NCBI RefSeq assembly: GCF_009184865.1
Contig: NZ_CP045096.1
Location: forward strand, 8,122,001-8,186,000
DNA: 64,000 nt
Reading direction: 5' to 3'
Origin: Streptomyces phaeolivaceus
Lineage (GTDB): Bacteria > Actinomycetota > Actinomycetes > Streptomycetales > Streptomycetaceae
Positions within the stretch are counted from its first letter, which is position 1. Every line of letters begins with the position of its first letter. The position numbers and the translations under genes are program-made. A model generated the notes under the pieces. The model did not search any database. It was given only the letters and a program-made list of their open reading frames with translations, and was not told the DNA's origin. Positions 1-8,840 of the stretch are shown here, in pieces.

Positions 1-1920
1 GGTCTGAAGGCGCTCGTGGTGCTCGACGACGCCGCCGGTGAGGAGCAGGTGCGGTCCCTGCTGCCGGGCGCGAGCAGCAGGAGCGCCGTGCTGATCAGCA
101 GCCGCAAGGCCCTGCACGGCCTGGACTCGGTCGAGCGGGTGGGCCTGGAGGTACTCGACCCCGCCCACGCCGTGCGGCTTCTGGCGCGGCTCGCGGGCTC
201 CGACAGGACGACGGCGGAGCCCGAGGCGGCGGCCGAGATCGCCCAGCTGTCCGGAGGGCTCCCGCTGGCGCTGCGGATCGCGGGATCCCGGCTCCGGACC
301 CGCAGCGCCTGGCCGCTCGGCGCCCTGGCCGAACGGCTCCGCGACGAACACGCCCGGCTGGACGAGATGGCCTCCGGCGACCTGGACGTACGCGCGGGGA
401 TCGAGGTCAGCTACCGCGCGCTGCCGGAGCCGGAACGCCTGGTCTTCCGCAGGCTCGGCATGCTCGAATCACCCGATCTCGCGCCCTGGGTGGCCGCACC
501 GCTCGCCGACATCGACATGTCCGACGCGGAGCGCCTGGTCGACCGGCTCGCCGACGCCCATCTGCTGGAGCCGCTGGGCGCCGACCACACGGGCCGCGTA
601 CGGTACCGCTTCCACGACCTGGTCCGGCTGTACGCCAGGGAACGGGCCGACCTGGAGGACACCCGGCGGGACCGCTCCTCGGCACTGTCCCGGCTGCTGC
701 GTACCTGGCTGGCGCTCAGCCGCCGGGCCGGGGACCTCGAACCCACCGGGCTGGCACACCTCGTACCCCGGCGGGCCGCCGGGGAGGCCGACACGGCACT
801 CGGCGAACGGCTGCTGGCCGATCCGCGCGCGTGGCTCCAGGCCGAGCACGGTTCGCTGGTGGCCGGGGTGGTGCTGGCCGCGCGCCTCGATCTCCTCGAG
901 GAGGCGTGCGACCTGGCCTCGGTGCTCGTCCAGGCGTCGTTCCGGGTGAACAACCAGTTCGACGAGTGGCAGCGCACGCACGACGCCGCCCTCGCCGCCG
1001 TCCGCCGGGCGGCGAACCCGCGCGGCGAGGCCGTACTGCTCACCGGCCTCGGGCAACTCCGCTACGAGCAGGACCGGTTCGACGAGGCCGACCGCTACTT
1101 CCGCGAGGCGCTGGCCGGGTTCGTACGGCTGGGCGACATCGGCGGGCAGGCCACGGCTCTGGCGGGGATCGCCGTCGTCGGCAAGGAGCGGGGCAACTTC
1201 ACCGAGGCGACGGCCTGTCTGGAACAGGCCCTGTCCGCCTTCGAGGCACTCGGGGACGCCGCGGGGGCGGCCGGCGCACTCTACGACCTCGGGGCGATCC
1301 TGCGGGAGAAGGGCAACTCCGAGGAGGCGACGGCCCAGCTGCGGAAGGCACTCGCGATCCACCGGTCGATCGGCAGCCGGCGCGGTGAGGGGCTGGTCCT
1401 GCGCGCGATCGGCCTGGTGCACCGCGCGGACGGCGACCTGGCGCGCGCCGAGGAACAGTGCGCGCGCGCCCTCGACCTGCTGCGCTCGGTCGGTGACCGG
1501 CTGATGGAGGCTTACGCCGTACAGGCGTTGGCCAAGGTCCGCTTCCGGCTGCGGCCCGACGACACGGAACTGCCCGCGCTGCTCGGCGCGCTACGGGTGT
1601 GCCGGGAACTGGACGACGTGTTCGGTGAGGCACTGCTGCTGCGCACCCTCGGCGAACTGCACCTCGCCCAGGGGCGGGTGGACCACGCGTCGGCCTGTCT
1701 CCGGCAGGCGCTGGACCTCTGGACACGGCTGAGGCATCCGCTGTTCCGCGCCCGCACCCTGCGTGACCTGTCCCGGCTCCACGAACTCCTCGGCGACCGG
1801 CCCGGCGCCCGCGCGCTGCGCCAGGAGGCGCTGCTGACGTTCCGTCGCTACGGCACCCGGGAGTACGCCGAACTGCGGGCCGTCGAGGAGACGGACCCGA
1901 GCGCGGTGCCCGGCAGATGA
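1..1920 (+). CDS. NB-ARC/TPR regulator, C-terminal part (AfsR/SARP-like), 5' truncated by window
   Basis: The reading frame is already open at base 1, so the gene starts upstream of the window. The first visible residues (LVVLDDA) look like the Walker B strand of an NB-ARC ATPase. The GGLPLAL motif near base 255 is the GxP signature of the same domain. From about base 1000 to 1900 there is a run of TPR repeats (for example GQLRYEQDRFDEADRYFREA), which in AfsR-type proteins serve for protein-protein contact. The missing N-terminus would decide the class: a SARP DNA-binding domain, a BTAD, or another effector. Seen: ATPase C-half and TPRs. Known of the family: such proteins are cytoplasmic signal-dependent transcription regulators. 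Inferred: a regulator, target unknown. The next gene begins about 115 bases downstream on the same strand. Confidence 0.85.
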   Translation, partial: GLKALVVLDDAAGEEQVRSLLPGASSRSAVLISSRKALHGLDSVERVGLEVLDPAHAVRLLARLAGSDRTTAEPEAAAEIAQLSGGLPLALRIAGSRLRTRSAWPLGALAERLRDEHARLDEMASGDLDVRAGIEVSYRALPEPERLVFRRLGMLESPDLAPWVAAPLADIDMSDAERLVDRLADAHLLEPLGADHTGRVRYRFHDLVRLYARERADLEDTRRDRSSALSRLLRTWLALSRRAGDLEPTGLAHLVPRRAAGEADTALGERLLADPRAWLQAEHGSLVAGVVLAARLDLLEEACDLASVLVQASFRVNNQFDEWQRTHDAALAAVRRAANPRGEAVLLTGLGQLRYEQDRFDEADRYFREALAGFVRLGDIGGQATALAGIAVVGKERGNFTEATACLEQALSAFEALGDAAGAAGALYDLGAILREKGNSEEATAQLRKALAIHRSIGSRRGEGLVLRAIGLVHRADGDLARAEEQCARALDLLRSVGDRLMEAYAVQALAKVRFRLRPDDTELPALLGALRVCRELDDVFGEALLLRTLGELHLAQGRVDHASACLRQALDLWTRLRHPLFRARTLRDLSRLHELLGDRPGARALRQEALLTFRRYGTREYAELRAVEETDPSAVPGR

Positions 1921-2036
1921 GCTGAACCAGGACTGAACCGGCACTGCGCTCGGGCTGTACCACCGTCTCCCACAGTGAGAGGGCAACGAGGAAACGAAGG
2001 AACAGGACCCGAACAAGGAACAAGGGGGAAGAACCG

Positions 2037-2411
2037 ATGCGCAAGCGCACCGTCGCGGCTCTGTCCGCGTCCACCGCCCTGGCTGTCGTGGCCATCGCGG
2101 CACCCAACGCCTCCGCCGAACCGAACCCGCCCGGCTGCGACCGGGGAGCCTTCTGTATCTACTCCGGCCCGGACCAGACCGGTTCGCTGCTCGTGGAGCG
2201 CCAGGGCAACTGGTCCGGCAGCGTCAGCGGCCGGTCCGTCTTCAACAACGGCACGAGCTTCCCCGGCGGCGACCACATCCAGCTCACCTGGACCTACAAC
2301 GGGGGCACGTACAGCGACTGCCTGCACTACAACCCGGGCCCCGGCGACTACAAGTGGAACTTCGTGGCCGGGGTCGTGTTCAAGCAGGCCACCTGGCGTG
2401 GTGAGTGCTGA
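2037..2411 (+). CDS. Secreted peptidase-inhibitor family I36-like protein
   Basis: A 124-residue protein with a clear Sec signal peptide: two basic residues, a hydrophobic stretch and ASA cleavage near residue 27. The mature part is about 97 residues, rich in Gly, Tyr and Trp, with four cysteines (GCDRGAFC, YSDC, RGEC) that could form two disulphides. This matches the small beta-gamma-crystallin-like Streptomyces metalloprotease inhibitors (SMI, family I36). A purine-rich ribosome-binding site lies just before the ATG at 2037. A strong hairpin follows the stop, so it is probably a single-gene unit. Other secreted crystallin-fold proteins of unknown role share this pattern, so inhibition is inferred from the family and not shown here. 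Confidence 0.8.
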   Translation: MRKRTVAALSASTALAVVAIAAPNASAEPNPPGCDRGAFCIYSGPDQTGSLLVERQGNWSGSVSGRSVFNNGTSFPGGDHIQLTWTYNGGTYSDCLHYNPGPGDYKWNFVAGVVFKQATWRGEC

Positions 2412-2428
2412 TCCCCGCCTCCCGCACA

Positions 2429-2456
2429 CGGCCGCCGCGGACTCCCGCGGCGGCCG
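2429..2456 (+). terminator. Hairpin terminator after the I36-like gene
   Basis: Perfect 12-bp arms (CGGCCGCCGCGG and its complement) close on a 4-nt loop, 18 bases after the stop codon. There is no clear T-tract, as is usual in Streptomyces. Confidence 0.75.
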
Positions 2457-2624
2457 TTCCCGTGTCGTGGACGAGCCGGCCCCGGCCCGGTGCCGGCCGT
2501 ACGGCGTCGTGGGGAGCCCCGTGGGCCCGAGCGCCGAGACGGATGTCACACCGGCTGCCTGTCACGTATCGCCGGGCGCCCCGGTCCGTATGGGGGAATC
2601 CGCCACCATGACACGGAGCTCACC

Positions 2625-5600
2625 GTGGAATCGCTTCGCCACCACTACGGCAACCCACTCGCGGGGCAGGGCGGCAGCACCGGCACGCGCGCGATGATCG
2701 GCCGGGACGAGGAACTGCGCACCCTCCGCCGGGTGTTGGCGGACGCGACGGCCGGGCACGGCGGCGCGCTGCTGGTCCACGGCACTGCGGGCGTCGGCAA
2801 GTCGGCCCTGCTGCGCACGATCGGCGCCGAAGCCGAAGGCAGCGGCTTCCGGGTGCTGAGCGCGTCCGGCGTGGAGTCCGAGCTGTGGCTGCCGTTCGCC
2901 GCACTCCAACTGCTGCTGCAACCGGCCGCCGACGGTATCGAGAACCTGCCGGACCCCCACCGGCTGACGCTGAGCGACGCGTTGAGCGCCACGGAGACCG
3001 AGCCCCAGCTGTTCCGGGTCGGCATGGCCGTACTCGAACTGCTCGCCGACGCGGCCGACCGGCAGCCGCTTCTGCTGCTCGTCGACGATGTGCAGTGGGC
3101 CGATTCCTCCAGCCGGGACGTGCTCAGGTTCGTCGCCCGGCGCCCCCGCGACCTTCCGATAGCGATCATCGTCGCCTCCCGGATCCACTACCCCGAGTCG
3201 AACAGCCTGAGCGCGTACCCGGACCTCCTTCTGGAACCGCTCGGCCGGACGGCCGCCGCCGAACTGCTCGACCTCGGCGCCCCCGGACTGCCGGCGCCGG
3301 TACGGGCACTCGTCCTGGAGCGCGCGGCGGGCAACCCCCTGGCCCTCGTCGAGCTGCCCAAGGCGGTGAAGGGCCTGCCCATGGAGCCGGACGATCTGCC
3401 GCTGCCGCAGCGGCTGGAGGAGGCGTTCGCCGCGCGCACCGACACGGTGAGCAGGCAGTGCCGTACGTTCCTCCTGGCTCTGGCCGCCGAGCCGAACGCC
3501 CCGCTGGACCGGCTGCTGAGGGCGTCGAGTCGCCTCTCCGGCTCGACGGCTTCCGTGGACACCTTGCAGGAGGCGGTCGACGCGGGCCTGGTGACCCTGA
3601 TCGGCCGAACCCTCGAATTCCGGCATCCGCTGATGCGCTCGGCGATCCACACCCGCGCCACCGTGGCCGATCGCCTGGGCGTGCACCGGGCCCTCGCGGA
3701 GGTGATGGACGACATGCCCGAGCGTCAGCTCGTTCATCCGGCCGCCGCCACGCTCGGCCCGGACGAGGAACTGGCCGCCCGGCTGGAGCGTTTCGCCGAT
3801 GTGTCGCAGGCCCGGGGCAAGGTGGCCGCCGCCGTCCCGGCCCTGCGCCGGGCGGCCGATCTCGTCCACGACACACAGCGCAGGACCGGCATCCTGATCC
3901 GGGCGGTGGAGCTGGCCAGCGAGATCAACGACCGCGTCCACACCCAGCTGCTGCTGGACCGCGCCGACCCGCGCGAGCTGGGCCCCCTGGAGCGGGCCCG
4001 CCTCATGGTCGTGTCCGACAAGGCCGCGTTCGACCCGGGCGAACCGCATCGACGTATCCGGGAGATGGTCACCACGGCGGCCGGGGCGTTCGACGCGGGA
4101 GGCGCGGACACCGCCGAGAGCCTGCTGTGGTGGGCGGCCGCACGATGCTTCTTCCAGGACGGCGACGCGACCGTGCGCGCCGAGACCGCGGCCGAACTGG
4201 CTCGTTGGAACCCCGATCCGGACGACCCGCATGTGCTGACGGTACGGGCGTACACCGAACCGTACCGACAGGGTGCCGAGGTGCTCGCCCGGCTCGACGC
4301 CATCGAACCGGACGCCAGGGACGGCCGGATCCTGCACTTCCTCGGCAGCGGCGCGATGGTCCTGGGCGACACCGGCCGCGCCGTCCGCCACCTGTCGGCG
4401 GCGGCCGGTGTGCGGCGGTCGCAGGGCAGGCTCGGACTGCTGGCACGCTCACTGGCCGGCAGCTGGCCACGGGCCTACCTCGGTCAGCTCGACCGGGCTC
4501 GCGAGGAGTCCGGCGAAGGGCTCGCCCTGGCCGAGGAGACCGGGGAACGGATCGTCTGGCTGGGCCTGAAGGCGACCGGGGGACTGGTGGCGGCGCTGCG
4601 CGGCGAGACCGAGGCCGCGGCGCGCACGATCCGCGAACTGCGCGCCCACCCGCTGTTCCCCGGCATGCCGTTCGCCACGGTGATGGCACAACAGGTCGAC
4701 GGCCTGCTCGCCCTCTTCGACGGCCGCACGACCGAGGCGTACGACCTTCTCGCGCGCGCGTTCGATCCGGCCGACCCGCACTACCACTCGGTGAGCCGCT
4801 GGCTGCTCGCACCGGACCTGGCGGACGCCGCGGTGGCCGCCGACGCCGTCCCGGAGGCCCGGGAGCTGTTCGCGGAACTTCCGGCACTGGCCCGCCGACT
4901 GCCCTCGGAGATGATGGTGGTCGCGCACGCCTACACCGACGCCGTACTGGCCCCGGACGACACGGCGGAGGAGCGCTACGCCGCCGCACTCGCCGCGCTG
5001 CCCGTCGGCTGGACGCTGTCGCGGGCCCGGCTGCGGCTGCACCACGGCCGCCGGCTGCGCCGTCGGCGCCGCAACGTGGACGCCCGGAACCCGTTGCGCG
5101 CGGCCCGCGACGCGTTCGACCAGATCGGCGCCCAGCCCTGGGCCGAGCCGGCCCGCGAACAACTGCGTGCCGCCGGTGGGTCGAGCCGGCGGCGGCACGC
5201 GAACACCGCCGAGCAGTTGTCGGCCCAGGAGATGCAGATAGCCGTACTGGCGTCACAGGGGCTGAGCAACCGGGAGATCGGCAGGCGCCTGTTCATCTCG
5301 CACCGCACCGTCGGAGCACACCTGTACCGGATCTATCCACGCCTGGGCATCACCAGCCGGGGCAAGCTCGCCGCCGGGCGCGGCGACCTCGCCCTGTCCG
5401 TGAACGGCCCCGATGAGGCGAGTGCACTTCATGCGTCCAGTTGCGAGAACCCTTTCAAGTCCATTTCGTGGTGGTCGGGTTGGGCCTTTTCCTGTACGGC
5501 TTCATTGAGGAGGACGGCGAGCCGGCGCGCAAGGAACACAACCTGGAATGGGTCTGCGGCCCCGACTCCGGCGGCTCGACGACCAAGCAGCGCTGCCAGA

Positions 5601-5639
5601 CCTGGGGCCCGGCCAACTACACTTGGTCCAACGGCGTAG
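2625..5639 (+). CDS. LuxR-family LAL regulator (large ATP-binding) with abnormal C-terminal tail
   Basis: A large ATP-binding LuxR-type regulator. The AAA/STAND domain shows Walker A GTAGVGKSALL (about base 2788) and Walker B LLLLVDDVQWAD (about base 3070). A long helical, TPR-like middle region follows, and a C-terminal LuxR helix-turn-helix (QGLSNREIGRRLFISHRTVG, about 5255-5315). I start it at the GTG at 2625, which has GGAG six bases upstream. ATG 2694 (MIGRDEELR) is the alternative. The family part ends near base 5375. After that the frame runs on for about 85 residues of Arg/Ser/Ala-rich sequence overlapping the remnant of another gene, while a TGA in another frame sits at 5414. The natural stop was probably lost by a small indel. 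Likely a cytoplasmic pathway regulator, target unknown. Confidence 0.85.
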   Translation: MESLRHHYGNPLAGQGGSTGTRAMIGRDEELRTLRRVLADATAGHGGALLVHGTAGVGKSALLRTIGAEAEGSGFRVLSASGVESELWLPFAALQLLLQPAADGIENLPDPHRLTLSDALSATETEPQLFRVGMAVLELLADAADRQPLLLLVDDVQWADSSSRDVLRFVARRPRDLPIAIIVASRIHYPESNSLSAYPDLLLEPLGRTAAAELLDLGAPGLPAPVRALVLERAAGNPLALVELPKAVKGLPMEPDDLPLPQRLEEAFAARTDTVSRQCRTFLLALAAEPNAPLDRLLRASSRLSGSTASVDTLQEAVDAGLVTLIGRTLEFRHPLMRSAIHTRATVADRLGVHRALAEVMDDMPERQLVHPAAATLGPDEELAARLERFADVSQARGKVAAAVPALRRAADLVHDTQRRTGILIRAVELASEINDRVHTQLLLDRADPRELGPLERARLMVVSDKAAFDPGEPHRRIREMVTTAAGAFDAGGADTAESLLWWAAARCFFQDGDATVRAETAAELARWNPDPDDPHVLTVRAYTEPYRQGAEVLARLDAIEPDARDGRILHFLGSGAMVLGDTGRAVRHLSAAAGVRRSQGRLGLLARSLAGSWPRAYLGQLDRAREESGEGLALAEETGERIVWLGLKATGGLVAALRGETEAAARTIRELRAHPLFPGMPFATVMAQQVDGLLALFDGRTTEAYDLLARAFDPADPHYHSVSRWLLAPDLADAAVAADAVPEARELFAELPALARRLPSEMMVVAHAYTDAVLAPDDTAEERYAAALAALPVGWTLSRARLRLHHGRRLRRRRRNVDARNPLRAARDAFDQIGAQPWAEPAREQLRAAGGSSRRRHANTAEQLSAQEMQIAVLASQGLSNREIGRRLFISHRTVGAHLYRIYPRLGITSRGKLAAGRGDLALSVNGPDEASALHASSCENPFKSISWWSGWAFSCTASLRRTASRRARNTTWNGSAAPTPAARRPSSAARPGARPTTLGPTA

Positions 5640-5775
5640 AGAACACCGGCATCACGATCTCGCTGGTCGGCGTGGGGCTCCTCGTCGCGTCCGATCGGCG
5701 CGAGCCGCAGGCGCCCGCTGCCTCGACGTACGCCAACCAGCCGCAGTACACGCCCCCGCAGGGCTACTACGGGAT
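5441..5775 (+). pseudogene. Remnant of a small membrane protein
   Basis: This frame encodes one hydrophobic segment (FVVVGLGLFLYGFI), then a polar stretch with three spread-out Cys/Trp-rich motifs, then a second hydrophobic segment (ITISLVGVGLLVA) and a Pro/Gln/Tyr-rich tail. It looks like the body of a two-helix membrane protein. No good start exists (only TTG 5441, without a clear ribosome-binding site). Around base 5775 the protein passes without a stop into a transposase C-terminus, so both ends look broken. I do not recognise the family. Confidence 0.5.
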
Positions 5776-5941
5776 CAGGTGGCGTGCTTTGCAAGCGCAC
5801 CGCGACCGAGCCCTGGCCCAGGCCCGGGCATTCGTCGAACGCGGGATGGCACGGCTCAAGACCCGGCGCAGCTTCCGAAGATCACGAAGCAGTCCGAATC
5901 GAATGACGTCAATCGCCAAGGCCCTCCTCGCCCTGGAGTAG
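5776..5941 (+). pseudogene. IS5-type transposase C-terminal fragment
   Basis: The last 55 or so residues of this frame (ERGMARLKTRRSFRR, then SPNRMTSIAKALLALE and stop) match from memory the conserved tail of Streptomyces DDE transposases of the IS5 superfamily. The catalytic domain is absent. It is fused in frame behind the membrane-protein remnant, marking an old IS insertion followed by deletion. Confidence 0.65.
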
Positions 5942-6101
5942 TACCGCTGAAAAAGCTCCGTGACCGATACAAGGCCAGGCACAAGGTCGAGTGCCGGATC
6001 GGGCTCCTTGCAGAGGTCCGGGGCGTCGCGACGCGTTACGAGAACTTGTCGTCCGCTACGAAGCCAACGTCCAACTCGCCTTGATACGCCAGGCACTGTG
6101 A
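5942..6101 (+). pseudogene. Second degraded IS5-type transposase tail, frameshifted
   Basis: One frame reads KVECRIGLLAEVRGVATRYENL and the next frame continues ELVVRYEANVQLALIRQAL followed by TGA at 6099. Spliced together they resemble the ATRYDKLAVRYEATV C-terminal signature of IS5-family transposases. A one-base indel around 6046 separates the halves. No other part of this element is left. Confidence 0.5.
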
Positions 6102-6154
6102 ATTTCAGACAAAACCCAGGCCTCGTCCGTAGGCTGCACTACAGTTGGTCGACT

Positions 6155-6577
6155 ATGCCTGATCTCCTGGGAATCAACCATCTGACGCTTTCCACGACCG
6201 ACCTCGACCGGCTCGTGACGTACTACACGGAGTTACTCGGAGCGGTGCTCGCATTCGAGCGCGCTGCAACCCCTTCTGATCCTCGAATTGCAATCATCGA
6301 TGTCGGCGGGGACGACCACCTGATGATCGTCGAAACCGCTACCACCCCCACCGCTGATCTCGACCCCCTGAGGCGGGCGGGATGGGAATTGCGCGTGGGA
6401 ACATATAAGCAACTGTGTGAGGTTCGCGAACAGATCCTGGATGCCGGGTGGCCGGTCGGGCAGATCGAGACGCTGCCCACGCAGTGGACGATGACAGCTG
6501 GTGATCCCGATGGACGCCCCGTGGACGTTCGGGCACATCGCTCCCGCACCGAAACGCCGCCACCAACCACCGGCTAA
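6155..6577 (+). CDS. VOC (glyoxalase/bleomycin-resistance fold) family protein
   Basis: A 140-residue protein with the start typical of the VOC superfamily (GINHLTLSTTDLDRLVTYYTELLG) and the usual babbb repeats, ending with a DPDGRPVDVR-type metal-site strand. VOC proteins are small metal-dependent enzymes or ligand binders; the substrate cannot be told from sequence. The ATG at 6155 is chosen because upstream sequence in the frame belongs to the transposase remnant. The gene contains a TTA leucine codon (GAG TTA CTC, near 6234), so translation should depend on the bldA tRNA. It lies isolated between IS debris and the IS701-type element. Confidence 0.75.
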   Translation: MPDLLGINHLTLSTTDLDRLVTYYTELLGAVLAFERAATPSDPRIAIIDVGGDDHLMIVETATTPTADLDPLRRAGWELRVGTYKQLCEVREQILDAGWPVGQIETLPTQWTMTAGDPDGRPVDVRAHRSRTETPPPTTG

Positions 6578-6599
6578 CCTCGATCGTTCGCACGCCCAG

Positions 6600-6811
6600 C
6601 AGACTCGGAGGTCTTCGTGATGTAGCTGATCTTGAGTCGTAAGCTCGTTGTCGCCTGCCGGTGGGAGTCCGGTCCGGGTAGCTGCCAGGAGGCCCGGTAG
6701 CAGACTGGCGGCGTCGGGAGGAAACGCCCGGCGTCGAAGCCCAGTGTCGAAAGCCCTGCAAGGGGGAGCAAAGCAGCGGTCCGTAGCATCACGCGAAGTC
6801 TGCGGCGTCGT
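6600..6811 (+). ncRNA. Structured non-coding sequence, possible group II intron 5' part (interrupted)
   Basis: About 210 bases without a credible ORF, written in the style of a structured RNA: repeated short GC arms with purine-rich joins (GGGAGTCCGG, GGAGGCCCGGTAGC, GGGAGGAAACG, GGTCCGTAGCATCACG). From memory this resembles the 5' domain of actinobacterial group II introns. No reverse transcriptase is present. The IS701-type element begins exactly where this sequence stops and similar sequence resumes at 8206. The assignment is tentative. Confidence 0.3.
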
Positions 6812-8205
6812 TAGTACTGCAACCGCATCTGGCGTGACGGATGGTCGGCGGTCTCGTTGGTATGACTGTGTGCTGATGCGCTGACGGTTGAGCAGGTCGA
6901 GTCGTGGTCCGAGGGGGTGGCCGGGCTCCATGCCCGGTTCGCCCACCGTTTCGGCAGGTCGGAGCCCCGCGAGCGGGCGCTGGACTACCTGAACGGACTC
7001 GTCGCGCCGCTGGAGAAGAAGAACGGGTGGACGCTGTCCGAGCAGGTCGGGCAGCTCCGCCCGGACGGCGTCCAGCGCCTGCTCAACCACTCCGACTGGG
7101 ACGAGAACGCGGTCCGCGACGATGTGCGCGACTTCGTCGTGGAGACCATCGGAGCCAAGAACGCGGTCCTGATCTGCGACGACACCGGTTTCCTGAAGAA
7201 GGGCACCAAGTCCGCCGGAGTCCAGCGGCAGTACACAGGTACCGCCGGCCGCACGGAGAACTGCCAGATCGGGACCTTCCTGGCCTACGCCTCCGCCAGG
7301 GGGCGGGCATTGATCGACCGTGAGCTCTACATCCCCGTTTCCTGGACGGATGACCGTGAGCGCTGCCGCGCAGCCGGGATCGACGACGAGATCCCCTTCG
7401 CGACCAAGAATGAGCACTGCAAGTGGATGCTGCAACGTGCCGTCGACGCAGGCATCCCGTTCGCGTGGGTCACCGCTGACGAGGCATACGGGCAGGTCAA
7501 GCACCTGCGGGTATGGCTGGAGGAACGCAGGATCGCGCACGTACTGGCCACCAAGGTCAACGACACCGTGACCACGGCGGACGGCGGCGACGCCAGGGTG
7601 GACCAGTTGGTCGCCGCCCTGCCCAGGCAAGCGTGGAAGCGGGTTTCCGGGGGCCAGGGCGCGCACGGCGAACGGATCTACGACTGGGCCCGCGTCGCCA
7701 TCCGCCCGTACTGGGAGAACGGCTTCGGGCACTGGGTTCTGGCCCGCCGCAGCATCAGCGACCCCACCGAGATCGCCTACTACGTCTGCTACGGATCGGT
7801 GGCCTCCCGGCTGAAAGACCTGGTCAAGGTAGCCGCCGCGAGGTGGGCGGTGGAGGAGTGCTTCCAGACCGCCAAGGGCGAGTGCGGCCTGGACCACTAC
7901 CAGGTGAGGCTCTACCGGGCCTGGTACCGCCACATCACCCTGGCCATGGCCGCCCTCGCCTACCTGACCGCCGTCCGCGCCGCAGAAGCCGCAAAAGGGG
8001 CGGAGCGGACGACGAGCAAGACCTCATACCCCTCAGCGTCCCGGAGATCCGCCGACTGATCGGCCACATCATCGTCACGCCCCGCCACCACAGCAACGAC
8101 CATCATCTGCACTGGTCACGCTTCCGACGACGCAGCCAGGCCCGTGCCCGCCGCTCCCACTACAAACGCCGAGGCCACAACCCGCAGATGCGGTTGCAGT
8201 ACTAG
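6811..8205 (+). mobile_element. IS701-family-like insertion sequence with terminal inverted repeats
   Basis: Perfect inverted repeats bound the element: TAGTACTGCAACCGCATCTG at 6812-6831 and its exact complement at 8185-8204. The outermost four bases are TTAG on the left (6811-6814) and CTAG on the right (8202-8205). Both fit the YTAR target type known for IS701, though the two copies differ at one base. The body is about 1.39 kb and holds one transposase gene. The element splits a non-coding structured sequence. Confidence 0.85.
6917..8059 (+). CDS. IS701-family transposase (C-terminus continues in -1 frame)
   Basis: A DDE transposase of the IS701 type. The catalytic residues are visible: first Asp in LICDDTGFLKKG, second Asp in VTADEAYG, and Glu in EECFQTAKGECGLDHYQVR. 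The GTG at 6917 is the earliest standard start, but family-like sequence (EQVESWSEG) extends some residues upstream, so the true start may be a non-standard codon. This frame stops at 8059, whereas the expected C-terminal tail (LSVPEIRRLIGHIIV through HWSRFRRRSQARARRSHYKRR) lies in the -1 frame up to 8205. The run AAAAGGGG at 7993-8000 sits just where the frames should switch, so this is either a programmed -1 slip or an inactivating indel. Confidence 0.85.
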   Translation: MAGLHARFAHRFGRSEPRERALDYLNGLVAPLEKKNGWTLSEQVGQLRPDGVQRLLNHSDWDENAVRDDVRDFVVETIGAKNAVLICDDTGFLKKGTKSAGVQRQYTGTAGRTENCQIGTFLAYASARGRALIDRELYIPVSWTDDRERCRAAGIDDEIPFATKNEHCKWMLQRAVDAGIPFAWVTADEAYGQVKHLRVWLEERRIAHVLATKVNDTVTTADGGDARVDQLVAALPRQAWKRVSGGQGAHGERIYDWARVAIRPYWENGFGHWVLARRSISDPTEIAYYVCYGSVASRLKDLVKVAAARWAVEECFQTAKGECGLDHYQVRLYRAWYRHITLAMAALAYLTAVRAAEAAKGAERTTSKTSYPSASRRSAD

Positions 8206-8530
8206 CGGCCCGCCCTTTTGAGGCGGGGACAGGGAGTGCCGAGCCCCCGAAATCAGGGCGAAGGCCATGGAAGCGGCGAAGATCCTGGAGATGCAGCCGT
8301 GAGGGACTCCCCGGCGTATGGGGCATGGAACGTTGCGACGGTGACAGCGGGAACTGGGGAGGCCCTCCCCGGCCCGGCGGCCTGCGGACAGGTGCTGCCG
8401 GAAGCTGCGCGTCCTATAGCCGGGTGATCCCCGGGAAGTGGGCGCGAGCCGGGTGGGCGTCGGCCAGACGCGGTCGGCGTGACGCGACCGACATCGGACG
8501 TTGCGAGGCTGCTTCGGGGGCAACCCTCCG
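8206..8530 (+). ncRNA. Structured non-coding sequence, continuation of the element split by the IS
   Basis: This sequence continues the RNA-like style seen before the IS (CCCCCGAAATCAGGG, GGGGAGGCCCTCCCC, GGGTGATCCCCGGGAAG). It encodes nothing I can support. It fits the other half of the interrupted element, but no domain V of a group II intron and no maturase gene can be found, so if it was an intron it is dead. Confidence 0.3.
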
Positions 8531-8674
8531 TGAAGGCTGACAGGTACTCAGGTACCGCTGACGTGCCGTCAGCCATTCAAGATCATCTTGCACGTGTGTT
8601 GCACAAGGTGTTGAAAAACAACAGTGATCACTGGAGGGTCGTGAAGATGAGTATCCACAGGTCAGCAGGCATTT

Positions 8675-8716
8675 CGAGGTGCCGTGCCCCTTGCCTCCAA
8701 GGGGCACGGCACCTCG
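8675..8716. terminator. 19-bp perfect hairpin with 4-nt loop in a gene-free stretch
   Basis: Arms at 8675-8693 (CGAGGTGCCGTGCCCCTTG) and 8698-8716 are exact complements around the loop CCTC. It could end transcription in either direction. No gene remains on either side of it: 8531-9293 has no ORF I can support. Confidence 0.6.
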
Positions 8717-8840
8717 CCGATCAGATGTCCCGGAAGGGACGCGCCAGCGCTGTGACCTGCACCGATGGGCCGTCACGGCGCGCTGACCAGCAAGAATGGC
8801 CTTTCGGCTGTTTCACGCTCGTGCCCGTCAATGCAGCTGG

